From Candidatus Enterenecus stercoripullorum (GTDB lineage Bacteria > Bacillota > Clostridia > Oscillospirales > Oscillospiraceae), in NCBI GenBank assembly GCA_018716015.1, contig DVKM01000029.1, positions 1 through 59,954 on the forward strand: 59,954 nt of DNA. Direction: 5' to 3'. Positions within the stretch are counted from its first letter, which is position 1. Every line of letters starts with the position of its first letter. A program made the position numbers and the translations under genes. Shown piece after piece: positions 27,877-36,426 of the stretch. Under the pieces are notes generated by a model, which was not told the DNA's origin, ran no database searches, and saw only the letters and a program-made list of their open reading frames with translations.

Positions 27877-28675
27877 GGTCCTGCGCACAGTGGAGGCGGG
27901 TAGGCTGCGGTATGCGGTGCTCTACGACCGATACTCGCCGGCCGACCCGCCCCGGGCCCGGGCGGAGAAGCAGCGGGCCAGCTCAGCAGCCCGGCAGGCG
28001 CTCAACATGAGGACCAGCTGTCAGCGGTTGGAGTGCCTGCTGTTTTCCAACTTCGGCCGGGACGATTGGCTGGTGACTCTTACATATGATGACGCGCACC
28101 TGCCAGCAAACTGGGAAGCGGCCATCAAGCAGGCCAAAAAGTTTATCCGCACTCTGCGAGAGCACCGGCGGCCGCGAGACCAGCCTCTACGCTATGTCTA
28201 TGTGACAGAGGACAAGCACGGCGATGGGCGCGTCCACCACCACATGGTGGTCAACGGCACCGGCGAAGATATGGAGACCTTCCGCTCATTATGGACCAAT
28301 GGGATCGTTCTGATGCAAAACCTCAGGCCCAGAGAGTTCCCGGCCTTGGCCCGATATCTCACTAAGGAGCCGCGGGAGTACGGCCGGGTGGATGTGGGCG
28401 CCCGGAATTGGTCCGCATCCAGAGGTCTGGCCAAGGCGGTGGCGCCGCCGGCGGAGATCGTGCCAGACATCTTGACCCTCCAAGCTCCTCCTGGAGCATA
28501 TATATTAGAAAACGAGGGGACGATGGTCAATGAGTTCGGCAACTACCAATTCATCAAATACCTTATGCCGGACCAGGAGGACTACCGGGTGCCTCTGGAG
28601 GTATCCACCGACCCGGAGCTGGACCTGACGCCCTGGCGGTACGCGCCGGAGCGGCGGAAGAGGAAAACTGCATAG
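27869..28675 (+). CDS. HUH-type rolling-circle replication-associated (G2P/ORF2-like) protein
   Basis: DDWLVTLTYDDAHLP; LRYVYVTEDKHGDGRVHHHMVVNG (His cluster); ALARYLTKEPRE (Tyr/Lys). Confidence 0.72.
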   Translation: MAKVLRTVEAGRLRYAVLYDRYSPADPPRARAEKQRASSAARQALNMRTSCQRLECLLFSNFGRDDWLVTLTYDDAHLPANWEAAIKQAKKFIRTLREHRRPRDQPLRYVYVTEDKHGDGRVHHHMVVNGTGEDMETFRSLWTNGIVLMQNLRPREFPALARYLTKEPREYGRVDVGARNWSASRGLAKAVAPPAEIVPDILTLQAPPGAYILENEGTMVNEFGNYQFIKYLMPDQEDYRVPLEVSTDPELDLTPWRYAPERRKRKTA

Positions 28676-28746
28676 CTCTTATATTTATTGCACTTGCAAG
28701 CATGTATAACAAATGGAAAAGTGTTTGAAAAAAGGGGGCCAAAGCA

Positions 28747-28950
28747 TTGCAAACCAAAGAAAAGTGTGGTAAACTAACGGTGAAAGATGGATGGCTGATG
28801 TGTCCGGCCTGCGGAAGGCAGAAGGTCCTCCGGCTGAGACCAGGGACACAAGCCAAAGACCTGCCGGTATACTGCAAGCGATGTGGGCAGGAGTCCATCG
28901 TAAATATCGACCAGAGCCTGAGCCAACGTCGAGACCCGACAAGCGCCTGA
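28747..28950 (+). CDS. Cysteine-rich KTR-like zinc-ribbon protein
   Basis: MCPACGRQKVLRLRPGTQAKDLPVYCKRCGQESIVNI; TTG start behind AGGGGG. Confidence 0.7.
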   Translation: MQTKEKCGKLTVKDGWLMCPACGRQKVLRLRPGTQAKDLPVYCKRCGQESIVNIDQSLSQRRDPTSA

Positions 28951-28994
28951 GCCTATGACCACCCGATTGGGAGTCGTGGCTTGGGCGCTTTTTT
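28914..28994 (+). terminator. Structured terminator element, copy A
   Basis: GAGCCTGAGCCA ... AGCGCCTGAGCC ... GGCTTGGGCGCTTTTTT. Confidence 0.7.
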
Positions 28995-29016
28995 GTTTGC
29001 CCGGAGGTGATAGCCC

Positions 29017-29397
29017 GTGGCCCTAAAACCGCCCAGGCCTTGCCGACATCCTGGCTGCGGTGTGCTGACCAGGGATGGATACTGTGCCCAGCACAAGCCC
29101 AAACAGGCCGGCCGCCGCCAGTCCGCCCAGTGGCACAGCTGGTACTCGCTGCCCATCTGGACGGAGGACCTGCGGCCGGGGCAGCTGCTCCGGGAGCCTT
29201 TCTGCCGTGAGTGCGCCTGCCATGGCATACGGACGCCGGCCACCGACGTGGACCACATCCGGGAGCACCGAGGCGACTGGGCGCTGTTCACCGCCCGGGA
29301 CAATCTCCAGAGTCTGTGCCACTCCTGCCACAGCCGCAAGACCATGCGGGAGCTATGGCAAAATCGGCGGGAAAATTCCGGCGGAAGCAGGCGATAA
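29017..29397 (+). CDS. HNH endonuclease
   Basis: CRHPGCGVLTRDGYCAQHKP; ATDVDHIREHRGDWALFTARDNLQSLCHSCHSRKTMRE. Confidence 0.92.
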   Translation: MALKPPRPCRHPGCGVLTRDGYCAQHKPKQAGRRQSAQWHSWYSLPIWTEDLRPGQLLREPFCRECACHGIRTPATDVDHIREHRGDWALFTARDNLQSLCHSCHSRKTMRELWQNRRENSGGSRR

Positions 29398-29583
29398 GCG
29401 GGCCAGCTTTGGGCGCGGGCGCGTGGCCTGGGTGCGCAGGCGCGCCCGGGCGAGAAATTTTTGCAAATTTCCTTCACCCTCCCCCCGGGGCAAAAAAGTT
29501 TCGGCGGGAAGATGTAAGACCGCAAGCCAGCCTTCGTGAGGGATTTTTTCCCCACGAAAATTCTCAAGAAAGGACCCAGTGCA

Positions 29584-30342
29584 TTGGATAGATTGGAAAA
29601 GGCTCGAAATATCCGGCTGCATCATTGTGACTGCCTGGTGGGGATGAGCCGAATCGAGACGGGAAGTGTGGATCTGGTGCTGTGTGACTTGCCTTATGGG
29701 ACGACGAACTGCTCTTGGGATTCTGTGATTCCATTTGAGCCTCTTTGGGAACACTACCGCAGAATTTTGAAACCCCGCGGGGCTGTGGTGTTGACGGCTG
29801 CACAGCCCTTTGCCACCGACTTGATCAATAGTGCCCGGTCACTGTTCCGGTACGACCTGGTTTGGGAGAAAACAGGACCGGCTGGTTTTGCGAATTCACA
29901 TAAGATGCCGATGAGGGCCCATGAGTTGATATTGGTGTTCTATCGGCGCCTCCCCAAATACCACCCTCAGGAACTGGTCCCATTGGATCGGCCCATTGTG
30001 AGGAAGGGAAAGCCAAAGTCGCAGGATGGGGTGTATCACGGACTTGGAAAGGCTAGTATACAGCGGTTTACCAACTATCCTAGGTCGGTCTTGCATTTTA
30101 GCAACCGAAAAGGGAAGCGGGTGCATCCCACCCAAAAGCCAGTGGAATTGATGGAGTATTTAGTGCGGACCTATACAGACCCAGGGGACCTTGTTGTAGA
30201 TAACTGTATGGGAAGTGGGACCACTGCCATTGCCTGCCTGAACAGCAGACGGCGGTTTGTGGGATTTGAGACGGATGTACGGTATTATGACGTAGCCTGT
30301 CAGCGTGTTAATAAGTGGGAGCCAGCAGCGTGTGCGAGGTGA
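29584..30342 (+). CDS. Site-specific DNA methyltransferase (N4/N6 class)
   Basis: VDLVLCDLPYGTTNCSWDS; HPTQKPVELMEYLVRTYTDPGDLVVDNCMGSGTTAIACLNSRRRFVGFE; TTG start behind AGAAAGGA. Confidence 0.92.
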   Translation: MDRLEKARNIRLHHCDCLVGMSRIETGSVDLVLCDLPYGTTNCSWDSVIPFEPLWEHYRRILKPRGAVVLTAAQPFATDLINSARSLFRYDLVWEKTGPAGFANSHKMPMRAHELILVFYRRLPKYHPQELVPLDRPIVRKGKPKSQDGVYHGLGKASIQRFTNYPRSVLHFSNRKGKRVHPTQKPVELMEYLVRTYTDPGDLVVDNCMGSGTTAIACLNSRRRFVGFETDVRYYDVACQRVNKWEPAACAR

Positions 30343-30346
30343 TGAT

Positions 30347-30832
30347 ATGCCGGGACCGAGACAGCCCACGGATGTGATCAAGGCCAAGGGGCGAAAGCAC
30401 CTGTCCAAGGCCGAGGAGGCCCAACGGCGGGCCGGGGAGGTGCAGGTGGAGCGCCCCAAGACGGTGAAGGTGCCCAAGTGGGTGCCGGAGGACCTGAAAA
30501 AGGACTTCCGGGCCCTGGGCAGGAAGCTGCTGGCGGCGGGGCTGTACACCGATCTGGACGGGGACACCCTGGGGCGGTACCTCATTGCCCAGCGGCAGTA
30601 CCTTATCGCCACGGAGGAGACGGACAAGGCCCTGGCCCGGAAGGACCAGGAGGAGGCGGACGCCTGGGGTAAGGTGTTGGACCGGCATTTTAAGCAGGCC
30701 CGGGCGTGCGCTAACGACATGGGGCTGACGGTGACCAGCCGGTGCCGGCTGGTGGTGCCGGACAGCCCGCAGAAGGGGGAGGAGGACAATCCCTTCCTCC
30801 AGCTGATCCAGGGAGGCCAGAAACGTGCCTGA
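30347..30832 (+). CDS. Phage terminase small subunit (P27-like)
   Basis: MPGPRQPTDVIKAKGRKHLSKAEEAQRRAGEVQ; directly upstream of TerL. Confidence 0.85.
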   Translation: MPGPRQPTDVIKAKGRKHLSKAEEAQRRAGEVQVERPKTVKVPKWVPEDLKKDFRALGRKLLAAGLYTDLDGDTLGRYLIAQRQYLIATEETDKALARKDQEEADAWGKVLDRHFKQARACANDMGLTVTSRCRLVVPDSPQKGEEDNPFLQLIQGGQKRA

Positions 30833-32558
30833 CCTGATGACCCTGGCCCAGGATGTCCAGGTGCCGGCGCCGGAGGATGGGGCCCAGCTGCGGTATAACC
30901 AGGAGGCTGTGGACCGGGTCATGGGGTTTTTCTCTCTGCTGGTGTTCGGCCAGAACGAGTGGGCTGGCAAGCCCTTTGCCTTGCTCCCCTGGGAGAAGCA
31001 GGCCATCCGGGAGTTTTACGGCGTCCAGGTGCTGGACGACGACGGCAACTGGGTGCGCTATCGCCGATTTCTCTATGACGAGATCGCCAAAAAGAACGGC
31101 AAGAGCGAGTTTGCCGCCGGCCTGGGACTGTACCACTTGCTGGCAGATGGGGAGGCCAGACCCCAAGTGGGCATCTTCGCGGCTGACAAGACCAACGCGG
31201 ATATCATATACCAGTGCGCCAAGTACATGGTGGAGTACACCGCCCTGAGCCAGCCCCGCCACCGGCCCCTGGCCTGGTGCCGGGACAGCGTGCGGGAGAT
31301 CCGTACCCGGTTTGGCGGGGTGATGAAGGTCTACTCCTCCGATGCCGACACCAAGCATGGGTACAGCTTTTCCGCGATTTTGTTTGATGAGCTCCACGCC
31401 CAGCCCAACCGGCGCCTGTGGGATGTACTTACCACTGGATCGGACGCGGCCCGGCGGCAGCAGGCGGTGATCGTGCTCACCACCGCCGGGGATGACCCGG
31501 ACCGAAAGAGTATTGGCTGGGAGATCCACGAGAAGTGCCGACGGCTGTTGGCCTGGCGCCGGGGGGAGCCGGAGCAGCCCCTGGACCAGGATGACCCCCA
31601 GTGGTGCCCCATTATGTACGGTATCAGTACTCTTACCGGGGACGACCCGGACAAAATCGCCGCCCTGGACATCTACGATGAAGATCTGTGGAGGCAGTGT
31701 AATCCATCCTATGGGGTGACCATCAAGCCCAGGCAATTCCGGGCGGACGCCCGGGCGGCCCGGCAGAGCGAGGTGGCGGAGCGGAATTTTCGCTGGCTGC
31801 GGCTCAACCAGTGGATCGCCACCAAGGACGTGGGCTGGCTGCCTCTGACCTTGTACGACAAGAGCCAGGTGGGCCCCTCGGCCAAGGCAGAGCGGGAGGA
31901 ATGGGTCCGGGAGAACCTGACAGGCAAGCAGTGCTATGGAGGGCTGGACCTGTCCACCACCACTGACCTGACGGCCTTTGTGCTCATCTTCCCGCCCCAG
32001 CCGGGGCTGGACACCTGGGTGGCCCTGCTCCAGGCCTGGCGGCCCCAGGAGGGCGTGCTGGAGGCGGAGCAGCGGGATCATGTACCCTATCGGGATTGGG
32101 CCCGGGCGGGCTTTTTGGAGCTGTGCCCTGGGGATATGATCGACTATACCCAGGTGGAGGAGGCCATCGCCCAGGCGGCGGAGATCTACCAGCTGGAGAT
32201 GCTGGGGGTAGACCCCTACCTGTCCCGGACGCTGACCCAGCGCCTGAGCGAGCGGGGGCTGACCGTGGTGGAGATCCCCCAGACCATGACGCACATGAGC
32301 CCAGCCATGAAGGAGCTGGAGCGGCTCATCCGAGCTCATGAGATGCTCCACGTCCACAATACCTGCGCCCGCTGGTGCTTTGGTAACGTCCGGTGTGCTG
32401 TGGACGGCAATGAGAACCGAAAGCCGATGAAAAACCGCAGCATTGGCCGCATTGACATCGCCGTTGCCTGGATCATCGCCGTGGCCACGGCCATCGTGGC
32501 CCAAAACCAGAAGCCGGACTTAGCGGCGGCTATGGACCGGCCAGGCTGGGGAATGTAG
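30825..32558 (+). CDS. Phage terminase large subunit
   Basis: WAGKPFALLPWEKQAIREFYG; FLYDEIAKKNGKSEFAAGLGLYHLLADGE; HGYSFSAILFDELHAQPNRRLWDVLTTG; CYGGLDLSTTTDLTAFVLIFP. Confidence 0.95.
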   Translation: MPDLMTLAQDVQVPAPEDGAQLRYNQEAVDRVMGFFSLLVFGQNEWAGKPFALLPWEKQAIREFYGVQVLDDDGNWVRYRRFLYDEIAKKNGKSEFAAGLGLYHLLADGEARPQVGIFAADKTNADIIYQCAKYMVEYTALSQPRHRPLAWCRDSVREIRTRFGGVMKVYSSDADTKHGYSFSAILFDELHAQPNRRLWDVLTTGSDAARRQQAVIVLTTAGDDPDRKSIGWEIHEKCRRLLAWRRGEPEQPLDQDDPQWCPIMYGISTLTGDDPDKIAALDIYDEDLWRQCNPSYGVTIKPRQFRADARAARQSEVAERNFRWLRLNQWIATKDVGWLPLTLYDKSQVGPSAKAEREEWVRENLTGKQCYGGLDLSTTTDLTAFVLIFPPQPGLDTWVALLQAWRPQEGVLEAEQRDHVPYRDWARAGFLELCPGDMIDYTQVEEAIAQAAEIYQLEMLGVDPYLSRTLTQRLSERGLTVVEIPQTMTHMSPAMKELERLIRAHEMLHVHNTCARWCFGNVRCAVDGNENRKPMKNRSIGRIDIAVAWIIAVATAIVAQNQKPDLAAAMDRPGWGM

Positions 32559-32567
32559 GAGGTGCCC

Positions 32568-32747
32568 ATGAAGAAGTTGATGAAAAATCTGGCCCGGTAT
32601 GCCATGGACCTGGTACTGGCGGCGGGAGCCGCCGCCGTGGCGGTGGGCGCCGGGATGATCTACCTGCCGGCGGGGCTGATCACCGGGGGCGTGCTGGCCA
32701 TCGCCGGGGCGGTGCTGTCCAGCGTGAGCGGAGGTGATGGCGGATGA
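32568..32747 (+). CDS. Small hydrophobic phage protein
   Basis: KKLMKNLARYAMDLVLAAGAAAVAVGAGMIYLPAGLITGGVLAIAGAVLSSV. Confidence 0.6.
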   Translation: MKKLMKNLARYAMDLVLAAGAAAVAVGAGMIYLPAGLITGGVLAIAGAVLSSVSGGDGG

Positions 32748-34027
32748 GCCTGTCCAAAGGGCTGCGGGCCCTGGCGAGGGCACCGGTGCGCGCCAAGGCC
32801 TTGACAGTGGACAACCTGATTGCAGCCGGGTACCCATCGGAGGGCACCGAGGTGACGGAGGACTACGCCCGGAAACTGAGCGTGGTGGACCGGTGTGTGG
32901 AGATCCTCAGCGACTCCATATCCAAGCTGCCCATCTACGTCTTTGACAGCCGGACCAGGCAGCGGCTCGATCACCCGCTGCTGTACCTGCTCAACACCAG
33001 GCCCAACGAGGCGATGAGCCCCAGCGTAGCCAAGAAGCTGGTGGAGACCTGCCGTCTGGAGGGGGGCAACGGATACCTGTGGATCGTGCGAGACCGCCGG
33101 ACGGCACGGCCGGAGGAGCTGATCCCGGTACCCTGTCGGCTGGTGCAGCCATGGCGGGACCTAGCCGGTCGGGTGTGGTATGACGTGACCCACCCTGTGA
33201 CGGGGGAGGCCATGCGCCTGCCTAACGAGGACATGGTCCACGTCAAGGGGGCTAGCCGGGATGGGCTTAAGGGAATCAGCGTGCTGCGGAGGGCGGCGGA
33301 GGCCATCCAGTCCGCCCGGGCCCAGCAGCAGTACGGCCTGAGCTACTACGAAAATGGTGGTCAGCCCTCCGGGGTGCTCAAAACGGACTCCGACATTGGC
33401 GGATACGCTAAGGGGACGGATGGAAAGCCTCTGCAGCGCGCAGACGGCAGCTATGTGACCAGGCGGGACGTCATTCGCCAGGAGTGGGAGCGGGTTCACA
33501 TGGGGCCCAGCAACAGCCACCGGGTGGCCATCCTGGATCTGGGCCTGGACTACAAGCCTATGACAGGGAGCAACGCCGACGCCCAATTTATCGAGAGCCA
33601 GGAGGTCAGCGTGAAGGATCTGGCCCGGTACTTCGGTGTGCCGTTGTACAAACTCCAGGAGGGAAAGCAGTCCTACAGCTCCAACGAGCAGAACGCCATC
33701 GAGTACGTGGTGGGCACCCTCCATCCCATCGTCACCCAGTACGAGGAGGAGCTGAGCTATAAGCTACTCACCGACCCGGAGCTGACGGCGGGGGTGGAGG
33801 TTCGCATCAACATGATGGCGGAGCTCAAGGGGGATACCACCGCCCGGGCGGCCTGGTACAAGGCCATGCTGGAGGAGGGTCCCCTGTCTGTCAACGAGGT
33901 ACGGGCCTTGGAGGACCTGCCGGACATCCCCGGCGGGGACGAACACCGGGCCAGCCTAAACTATGTGCCCCTCTCCCGGTGGCCGGAGCTGAGCATGCTC
34001 CGGGCCAGAGGGAGCGAAACCGAATAG
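32744..34027 (+). CDS. HK97-family portal protein
   Basis: ALTVDNLIAAGYPSEGTEVTEDYARKLSVVDRCVEILSDSISKLPIYVF; YFGVPLYKLQEGKQSYSSNEQNAIEYVVGTLHPIVTQYEEELS. Confidence 0.95.
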   Translation: MSLSKGLRALARAPVRAKALTVDNLIAAGYPSEGTEVTEDYARKLSVVDRCVEILSDSISKLPIYVFDSRTRQRLDHPLLYLLNTRPNEAMSPSVAKKLVETCRLEGGNGYLWIVRDRRTARPEELIPVPCRLVQPWRDLAGRVWYDVTHPVTGEAMRLPNEDMVHVKGASRDGLKGISVLRRAAEAIQSARAQQQYGLSYYENGGQPSGVLKTDSDIGGYAKGTDGKPLQRADGSYVTRRDVIRQEWERVHMGPSNSHRVAILDLGLDYKPMTGSNADAQFIESQEVSVKDLARYFGVPLYKLQEGKQSYSSNEQNAIEYVVGTLHPIVTQYEEELSYKLLTDPELTAGVEVRINMMAELKGDTTARAAWYKAMLEEGPLSVNEVRALEDLPDIPGGDEHRASLNYVPLSRWPELSMLRARGSETE

Positions 34028-34030
34028 GGG

Positions 34031-34113
34031 GAGCCTGAGCCAGAGCCCGCAAGGGCCAGCGCCTGAGCCGGGGCGGGGAGACCCGCCCTTGACTCAGGCG
34101 CTTTTTATTTTTT
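34031..34113 (+). terminator. Structured terminator element, copy B
   Basis: GAGCCTGAGCCA ... AGCGCCTGAGCC ... CTCAGGCGCTTTTTATTTTTT between portal and protease genes. Confidence 0.75.
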
Positions 34114-34128
34114 GAGGGGAGTGAGGAT

Positions 34129-34866
34129 GTGAACGAGTTTTGCAAGGCTGCCCGCATTGAAAAGTCGGCGGCCGTGGATGAGGGGGAGCTGGCGCTGATC
34201 AACGCTCAGGCCCTCCGGCCGCTGGCGGCAGAAGAGGTGTTTGTTTTCCGTCTGGCGGCCTGTGACGACCAGGTGGACCGGGATTTTGAGCGGTTCACCA
34301 AAGACTGCTTGGAGGCGCTGGCCCCGCTGTACGTGGGTAAGCCGGTGCTCAAGGACCACCAGTGGAGGGCCGGAGAACAGACCGCCCGGGTGTATGCCGC
34401 CCAAGTGGAGACCCGGGACGGTGTGAGCCGGCTGGTGCTGCGCTGCTACATGCCCCGGACGGAGGGGACGGCGGAGACCATCACCGCCATTGAGAGCGGC
34501 ATGCTCCGGGAGTGCTCCGTGGGGGTTGCAGTGGGCCGGGCGACCTGCTCCATCTGCGGAGCCAACCAGCTGGAGACGCTGTGCAAGCATGGCGGCGGAC
34601 GGGAGTACGACGGCCAGGTGTGCCACTTTGACCTGGACGACCCCAGGGACGCCTACGAGGTGAGCCTGGTGGCGGTGCCTGCCCAGAAGGAGGCGGGAAT
34701 TATCAAGGCCAAGCGGTACGGCGGCGCTCAGCCGCTGGAGGACACAGACCCACCGGGGGGAGGCCCCGGAGACGATAGCCAGAACTGGCAGGCCAAGGCC
34801 CTGCTGGAACTGGAGAAAAACCGATTTAATTTGGAGGGAAGCGAAGATGAGACGCAAACTGATTGA
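34129..34866 (+). CDS. Prohead protease-like protein
   Basis: DDQVDRDFERFTKDCLEALAPLYVGKPVLKDHQWRAGEQTARVYAAQVE; location between portal and capsid. Confidence 0.8.
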   Translation: MNEFCKAARIEKSAAVDEGELALINAQALRPLAAEEVFVFRLAACDDQVDRDFERFTKDCLEALAPLYVGKPVLKDHQWRAGEQTARVYAAQVETRDGVSRLVLRCYMPRTEGTAETITAIESGMLRECSVGVAVGRATCSICGANQLETLCKHGGGREYDGQVCHFDLDDPRDAYEVSLVAVPAQKEAGIIKAKRYGGAQPLEDTDPPGGGPGDDSQNWQAKALLELEKNRFNLEGSEDETQTD

Positions 34867-36082
34867 ACTCAAGCAGCAGCGCGCCGCCCAGCTGGAGGCG
34901 GCGGAGACCGCCCTGAAGGCGGGCAAGCAGGAGGACTACAACTCCAGCATGGAGCAGGTCCGCAACATGAACACCGAGATCAAGTCCATCCAGGACCTGA
35001 TCGAGGAGCAGGACCGGAAGTTCCTGGAGAAGGCGGACGACCCCCAGGTGGAGAAGGACAAGGCTGGGGAGCGGGGCAACGCCCTGATGAAGGGGGAGAA
35101 GGTGACCTTTGAGGTCTCTGAGGTCCGAAAGGCCCTGTGGGGGGTGAACAAGTCCATCACCCTGGCCACCGGCACCCTGGTGCAGCCCACCGGGGCTGGT
35201 GCCAACATCCGGGACAACCTGGAGACTGCGGTGAGCTCCATTGTGGATCAGGTGCAGGTGCAGGACCTGACCGGCATGGGCTCTCTGCTGGAGCCCTATG
35301 TGATCACCGAGAGCGACGCCAAGGGGGGCAAGGTGACCACCAACGCCGGTACCGCCCGCACCGCCTCTGCCGACCCCACCTTCGGGGTGGCCAAGATCGC
35401 CCCCTATGAGCTCAACGTGACCAACTACGTTGACCGGAACATCTCCCGGCTGTCCCCGGCCAACTACTACGCCAAGATTTACGGCATGGCCATGCGGGCC
35501 ATGCGCCGGAAGCTGGCCGAGCTCATCGTCAACGGCGACGGTCAGGCCACCCCGGACATGTACGGCATGAAGAACGCCAAGAACCAGGCGGGCAACGAGA
35601 TCTTCGCCTCGGTGAACCTCTCTGCCATCGACGAGAACACGCTGGACGAGCTGTTTTATGCCTACGGCGGGGATGAGGAAATCGCCGGCAACGCCCGGCT
35701 GTTCCTGAACAAGGCAGACCTGAAGGCCATGGGCAAGATCCGGGGCACGGCGGACAAGAACCGGGTTTATAAGGTCCACCCAGACATGGGGAATCCCAAC
35801 ACCGGCATGATCGAGGATGGGGGCAACTTCGTGCCCTACACCATCGTGTCCGCCCTCACCGCTCTGTCCGGCTCCACCGCCGGGGCGGCTGCCATCCAGA
35901 CCATGCTGTATGGCAGTCCCATGAACTACATCCTGGGCCTGTTCGGACCCTACTCCATCCGGGTGGATGATTCTGTCAAGGCCGTGGAGCGGATGCTCAC
36001 GATCCTGGGCGACGCCTTTGTGGGCGGCAACCTGGCCACCCATTACGGCATGGTGGTGGGCACCCTGCCCGCCACCGGCTGA
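34847..36082 (+). CDS. HK97-family major capsid protein
   Basis: N-terminal coiled-coil delta domain, then AVSSIVDQVQVQDLTGMGSLLEPYVITESDAKGGKVTTNAGTARTASADPTFGVAKIAPYELNV... Confidence 0.92.
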   Translation: MRRKLIELKQQRAAQLEAAETALKAGKQEDYNSSMEQVRNMNTEIKSIQDLIEEQDRKFLEKADDPQVEKDKAGERGNALMKGEKVTFEVSEVRKALWGVNKSITLATGTLVQPTGAGANIRDNLETAVSSIVDQVQVQDLTGMGSLLEPYVITESDAKGGKVTTNAGTARTASADPTFGVAKIAPYELNVTNYVDRNISRLSPANYYAKIYGMAMRAMRRKLAELIVNGDGQATPDMYGMKNAKNQAGNEIFASVNLSAIDENTLDELFYAYGGDEEIAGNARLFLNKADLKAMGKIRGTADKNRVYKVHPDMGNPNTGMIEDGGNFVPYTIVSALTALSGSTAGAAAIQTMLYGSPMNYILGLFGPYSIRVDDSVKAVERMLTILGDAFVGGNLATHYGMVVGTLPATG

Positions 36083-36087
36083 TTGCC

Positions 36088-36426
36088 ATGGCGCTGAGCG
36101 AGGAGCGGAAGGCCAGCCTGCTGGCCTACTGCAAGCTGACCGAGCTGGCGGATGACCCGGACGTCCAGGTGCTGATCCCCATCCTCTATGACGGGGCGGT
36201 GGAGTACTTGGCGGACGCGGGCGTCCAGGAGCCGGAGGATGGCGCAGCCCGGTCCCGGTATGACCTGGCGGTCAATGCCATGGTGCTGGACGGCTGGGAC
36301 AAGCGGGGTATGACCGTCACTGAGTCGCTGAAGGACAACCCAGCCTTTCGGCTGCTGGTCAACCAGCTTAAACAAACCCAGCCGGTATCAAATCCGCAGA
36401 CGCTTGCGGATTTGGGGGTGAGCTGA
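36088..36426 (+). CDS. Head-tail connector protein
   Basis: MALSEERKASLLAYCKLTELADDPDVQVLIPILYDGAVEYLADAGV; follows capsid. Confidence 0.8.
   Translation: MALSEERKASLLAYCKLTELADDPDVQVLIPILYDGAVEYLADAGVQEPEDGAARSRYDLAVNAMVLDGWDKRGMTVTESLKDNPAFRLLVNQLKQTQPVSNPQTLADLGVS
36390..36416. repeat. Prophage palindromic repeat copy 4, at the 3' end of the connector CDS
   Basis: aaatccgcagacgcttgcggatttggg. Confidence 0.9.

Noticed and set aside
30711-32504. 597-aa minus-strand ORF opposite the terminase large subunit
   Set aside because: Antisense open frame in GC-rich DNA; the plus strand encodes a clear TerL. The same reasoning applies to 34826-36043(-), 40620-41960(-), 23456-24577(-), 54165-55424(-) and 5007-6032(-).
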